Source: Nitratireductor sp. (GTDB lineage Bacteria; Pseudomonadota; Alphaproteobacteria; Rhizobiales; Rhizobiaceae). From it: 59,635 bases of DNA. This document shows positions 57,116 through 59,635 of the stretch, piece by piece. The notes under the pieces were generated by a model that made no database searches, had not been told where the DNA came from, and was given only the letters and a program-made list of their open reading frames with translations. Within the stretch, counting starts at the first letter, position 1, and the number at the start of each line of letters is the position of its first letter. The translations under genes were made by a program, and so were the position numbers. The stretch lies in the NCBI GenBank assembly GCA_017854535.1, contig JAFMHL010000024.1, forward strand, positions 1 through 59,635, written 5' to 3'.

Positions 57116-57823
57116 TCATGCTTCCCTGAAGCGGTAACCGACACCATACAGCGTTTCAATCATTTCAAAATCGTCGTCTTCGACTTTGAATTTCTTGCGC
57201 AGACGCTTGATATGACTGTCGATGGTACGATCATCTACATATACTTGATCATCATAGGCTGCATCCATCAATGAGTCACGGCTTTTGACGACGCCTGGCC
57301 GTTGGGCAAGGGCAAATAATATCAGAAACTCAGTTACGGTCAGCGTTACAGGTTTTCCGCGCCAGGTGCATGTATGGCGTTCCTGATCCATTACCAGACT
57401 GCCACGCTCCAATAATTTAGCTTCGCTTGGCGTTCCCGAGCGCGATCCTGTTTCACCCACGGCAGCGGCTCTGCGTAGAACAGCTTTAACACGCTCGACC
57501 AAAAGACGCTGGGAAAACGGCTTCTTGATAAAATCATCAGCACCCATTTTCAGGCCAAACAATTCATCGATTTCATCATCTTTGGACGTAAGAAAAATAA
57601 CTGGCAAATCTGATTTTTGGCGCAGACGTCTTAGAAGTTCCATGCCATCCATGCGAGGCATCTTGATATCAAAAATGGCCAGATCGGGCCGTCGTGCCGC
57701 AAGGCCATCAAGAGCAGAAGCGCCATCAGTATATGTTTCCACGCGATAGCCTTCAGACTCTAAGGCAATAGAAACAGAAGTCAGGATATTTCGGTCATCA
57801 TCGACAAGGGCAATAGTTGGCAT
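57116..57823 (-). CDS. chvI: Response regulator ChvI (BvrR family)
   Basis: ChvI is the OmpR-type partner of ChvG. The 235-residue protein has the receiver domain with phospho-acceptor Asp52 in [10 protein letters not shown] and acidic pocket DDD (8-10), followed by a winged-helix DNA-binding domain ending [17 protein letters not shown] and [12 protein letters not shown] precedes the ATG. A hairpin GGCCG/CGGCC (57842-57863) lies about 20 bases before the start in the leader and may affect translation. Confidence 0.95.
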   Translation of the reverse strand: MPTIALVDDDRNILTSVSIALESEGYRVETYTDGASALDGLAARRPDLAIFDIKMPRMDGMELLRRLRQKSDLPVIFLTSKDDEIDELFGLKMGADDFIKKPFSQRLLVERVKAVLRRAAAVGETGSRSGTPSEAKLLERGSLVMDQERHTCTWRGKPVTLTVTEFLILFALAQRPGVVKSRDSLMDAAYDDQVYVDDRTIDSHIKRLRKKFKVEDDDFEMIETLYGVGYRFREA

Positions 57824-57841
57824 TTTTCAAACTCCAATTTT

Positions 57842-57863
57842 GGCCGTGGAAATAAAATCGGCC
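57842..57863 (-). promoter_or_regulatory. Hairpin in the chvI leader
   Basis: GGCCG and CGGCC form a five-base perfect stem over a 12-base AT-rich loop, about 20 bases upstream of the chvI ATG and just before its GGAG ribosome-binding site. No other feature is seen in the 57824-58003 gap. Confidence 0.4.
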
Positions 57864-58003
57864 TTAAATGTCTAAAAACTAATATCTATACCCGCAAATC
57901 CTGTAAAAATACGCGCAAATTGTGACAGACGAGAATTTAGTCGAATAATTTGCAGCCTGTGAGGTGCGTATAAACTCTAAATTAGACCTGAATCTGATGG
58001 CGA

Positions 58004-58969
58004 TTATGCCTCGCCCTTTCGGGTAAATTGGCCTTGAGGACGAAATCTTACCAAATAAGAAGGTAATACCGATTCCATATTTCTTGGATTAATACCCATG
58101 CCTGCCAAGGTCCGTTTTTGGCGGATAGCATCATTGGAAACAACATTGTCCGTCTCCAGCATTTTTACTTGATCCAACGTAATAGGCGCACCCGGCAGCC
58201 ATCCGGTTAATTTGCCCATGGCCTTTGCAGCAAACCAAGGCAGGTTGAGATAACCGCGCTTTGTATCAGTAATTTTTTGCATAATATCGAGACATTCGCG
58301 GAAGCTGGCAATTTGTGGACCGCCAAGTTCATAAATCTTCCCGCCAGCAAGTTCACCGTCTGCGGCCTTTGTAATGGCTTTTGCAACATCCCCAACATAG
58401 ACAGGCTGAAAGCGGGTATGACCGCCACCAATCAGTGGCAAAAAGGGTGACAGTTTCGCCATTGCAGCAAATCGGTTGAAGAAATCATCTTCAGGACCAA
58501 AAACAATCGATGGCCTGAAAATGATAGCGCTTCGGATTGTTTCCAAGACAGCGGCTTCGCCATCAGCTTTTGATTTTCCATAAGCAGCTGGCGATTGAGG
58601 ATCTGATCCAATTGCACTGACATGAATAAGCTTAGCTCCTTCAGCGCGCGTAGTTTCTGCTATTGCCCTTGCTCCAAAAGCTTGAACCGCTTGAAAGTTA
58701 TTGCGCCCGCCCTTGTCAAACGTACCGACAAGATTAATGACAATATCAGCGCCATTGACGGCTCTTTCGATGGACCAACGCACCCTGACATTGGCCTGAA
58801 TAGCTTTGATTTGCCCAAGATCACCCAATGGCTGAAGATGGAAAGCTAGATCAGGACGCCGAACTGCGACGATTATTCTGTAACCGCTTTTTGCCAAAGC
58901 GCGAACCACGTGACGGCCTACAAAGCCTGAGCCTCCAAAGATGGTTACGGTTTTAGCGTTTTTTTCCAT
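58004..58969 (-). CDS. NDUFA9-like NAD(P)H-binding oxidoreductase (atypical short-chain dehydrogenase)
   Basis: The 321-residue protein is an atypical SDR of the complex I NDUFA9 type: Rossmann motif FGGSGFVGRHV (11-21), VINLVGTFDKGG, the VSAIGSDPQSPAAYGKSK segment replacing YxxxK, and GPEDDFFNRFAAMAKLSPFLPLIGGG. Related bacterial proteins have been linked to complex I or quinone-associated functions, but the role is not settled. It is upstream of chvI in the same direction, with a 180-bp gap between them. Confidence 0.85.
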   Translation of the reverse strand: MEKNAKTVTIFGGSGFVGRHVVRALAKSGYRIIVAVRRPDLAFHLQPLGDLGQIKAIQANVRVRWSIERAVNGADIVINLVGTFDKGGRNNFQAVQAFGARAIAETTRAEGAKLIHVSAIGSDPQSPAAYGKSKADGEAAVLETIRSAIIFRPSIVFGPEDDFFNRFAAMAKLSPFLPLIGGGHTRFQPVYVGDVAKAITKAADGELAGGKIYELGGPQIASFRECLDIMQKITDTKRGYLNLPWFAAKAMGKLTGWLPGAPITLDQVKMLETDNVVSNDAIRQKRTLAGMGINPRNMESVLPSYLVRFRPQGQFTRKGEA

Positions 58970-59304
58970 ATCAATCAGTTTCCATATTAGATGGCATTAA
59001 GTCGGGTCTGTTTGCCGTTTGCCAACTTTTCATACTGCTTCATCGATCATCTATGTAAAAAATCAATTCGAAGCTGGGATCTAACAAGCAAATAGCATGC
59101 TCTATTGCAACCGCAAATCAATTTGACAAAAAAACTGAGTAAGTCTCAAAAATTGATGCTCAGAGGTCTGTTAGTCTAGACAAGAAGGCTTCACCAACGA
59201 AACATTGCAAGCCATTCGGAATGTGTTTTTCCATGCGGTGAACAACGGCTTTTGCCGATGGCAATTCAATGAATTCTATCAGTACGACCACTTGATTTCT
59301 CGCA
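58970..59304. other. Gene-free stretch between the NDUFA9-like gene and the tRNA promoter
   Basis: I find no supported gene, repeat or mobile-element end here. The minus-strand frame at 59160-59333 lacks a usable start codon and was not called. A small hairpin CGGC-TTTT-GCCG occurs near 59245. Confidence 0.4.
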
Positions 59305-59333
59305 TTGACATAGACCCTATCTATCCATAAACG
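59305..59333 (+). promoter_or_regulatory. Possible promoter of tRNA-Leu
   Basis: TTGACA (59305-59310) followed 17 bp later by TAAACG (59328-59333) is a strong -35 with a weak -10. It lies about 35 bp before the mature tRNA. Confidence 0.4.
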
Positions 59334-59367
59334 TCACGCAATTCTCGCGGTATTTACCGTTGAAAAT

Positions 59368-59454
59368 GCCCAGATGGCGGAATTGGTAGACGCGCCAGCT
59401 TCAGGTGCTGGTACTCGCAAGGGTGTGGAGGTTCGAGTCCTCTTCTGGGCACCA
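59368..59454 (+). tRNA. tRNA-Leu (anticodon CAG)
   Basis: The sequence folds as a class II tRNA with acceptor GCCCAGA/TCTGGGC, anticodon stem CCAGC/GCTGG holding the loop TTCAGGT (anticodon CAG, reading CUG), a long variable arm and GTTCGAGTCC as the T-loop. CCA is encoded at 59452-59454. A serine tRNA is excluded by the anticodon. The 3' end is a likely integration site for the island that follows. Confidence 0.97.
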
Positions 59455-59529
59455 AATTTTCCACATAAACTCAGGGTAACCCACTGTTTTCCAATGGTTT
59501 TCTTTCAGAACCCAGACGGAGGGTAGACC

Positions 59530-59635
59530 ATGCTGCAGACCAAATGTGGACCGTACCTATACAAAAGGGGCGGTGTTTATTATTTCTCAAGACGAATCCC
59601 AAGCGACCTAAAGGGACATTACAAGCTTAATCGGA
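59530..59635 (+). CDS. Site-specific tyrosine recombinase/integrase, N-terminal fragment (DUF6538-type), cut by the window edge
   Basis: Only the first 35 codons are present. The start, with GPYLYKRGGVYYFSRRIPSD, matches the N-terminal DUF6538 arm-binding domain of phage-type tyrosine recombinases that integrate at tRNA genes. GGAGGG six bases before the ATG is a strong ribosome-binding site. It begins 76 bp after tRNA-Leu(CAG) in the same direction. The catalytic domain lies outside the window, so identity rests on the N-terminus and position. Confidence 0.75.
   Translation, partial: MLQTKCGPYLYKRGGVYYFSRRIPSDLKGHYKLNR

Noticed and set aside
59160-59333. Minus-strand reading frame before tRNA-Leu
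   Set aside because: No good start codon or ribosome-binding site and no recognised family. It also covers the likely tRNA promoter. It could be a gene remnant, but I cannot support this.
1-59635. CRISPR arrays, insertion sequences and rRNA genes
   Set aside because: No repeated spacer-like arrays, transposase genes or rRNA-like sequence were found. The only mobile-element signal is the integrase fragment at the right end.

Overview
The window is a stretch of alphaproteobacterial chromosome, most likely from a low-GC member of the Hyphomicrobiales (Rhizobiales). The evidence is gene content and order: parB-parA-rsmG-mnmG-mnmE-rho-hemJ-hemE facing ppsR-maf-aroE-coaE-dnaQ across a short AT-rich gap, the ChvG/ChvI (ExoS/BvrS) two-component pair beside a short HprK, a PTS EIIA and HPr, a DivL-type kinase, rhizobial DUF families (DUF1402, DUF2628, DUF2852), and an RpoH promoter of the Agrobacterium/Rhizobium type before dnaK. 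The genus cannot be told from the sequence alone.

Region 1 (1-13 kb) is the replication-origin neighbourhood. Genes left of about 9.0 kb run leftward and genes right of 9.38 kb run rightward. The gap between hemE and ppsR (9017-9380) has a perfect DnaA box, several one-mismatch boxes, an AT-rich stretch and a perfect IHF consensus, so it is the probable chromosomal oriC. Two perfect parS sites, and a third with one mismatch, lie 4-7 kb away inside or beside rsmG, mnmG and mnmE, next to the parAB genes that use them. Rho has a long leader holding several perfect hairpins.

Region 2 (13-27 kb) holds protein export and envelope genes (secB, fxsA, a Tim44-like gene, mltA, a Smr gene, an XRE regulator and a DUF1402 gene that looks like a cryptic lytic transglycosylase), the HslVU protease, and a histidine operon hisB-DUF2628-hisH-hisA-hisF-hisE-coaA. 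A PAP2-type membrane lipid enzyme and an AlkB DNA repair dioxygenase follow.

Region 3 (27-40 kb) runs rightward: dnaK-dnaJ, a PmtA-like methyltransferase, an FMN reductase, pyrF, a DUF2852 gene, a YgjP-type metallopeptidase, then trpF-trpB-trpA-accD-folC.

Region 4 (39.7-59 kb) runs leftward: addB-addA-trxA (double-strand break repair and redox); a TsaE-AmgK fusion with MurU (tRNA t6A formation plus peptidoglycan sugar recycling); divL, whose phospho-acceptor is Tyr instead of His; ahcY; ptsH, EIIA, hprK, chvG and chvI (envelope and nutrient signalling); and an NDUFA9-like reductase.

At the right edge, tRNA-Leu(CAG) is followed 76 bp later by the first 35 codons of a site-specific integrase. 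This looks like the start of an integrated island or prophage that continues outside the window. Everything else looks like core chromosome; I saw no insertion sequence and no CRISPR array. Start codons were moved inward from the longest open frame wherever ribosome-binding sites and family lengths argued for it; each case is noted.
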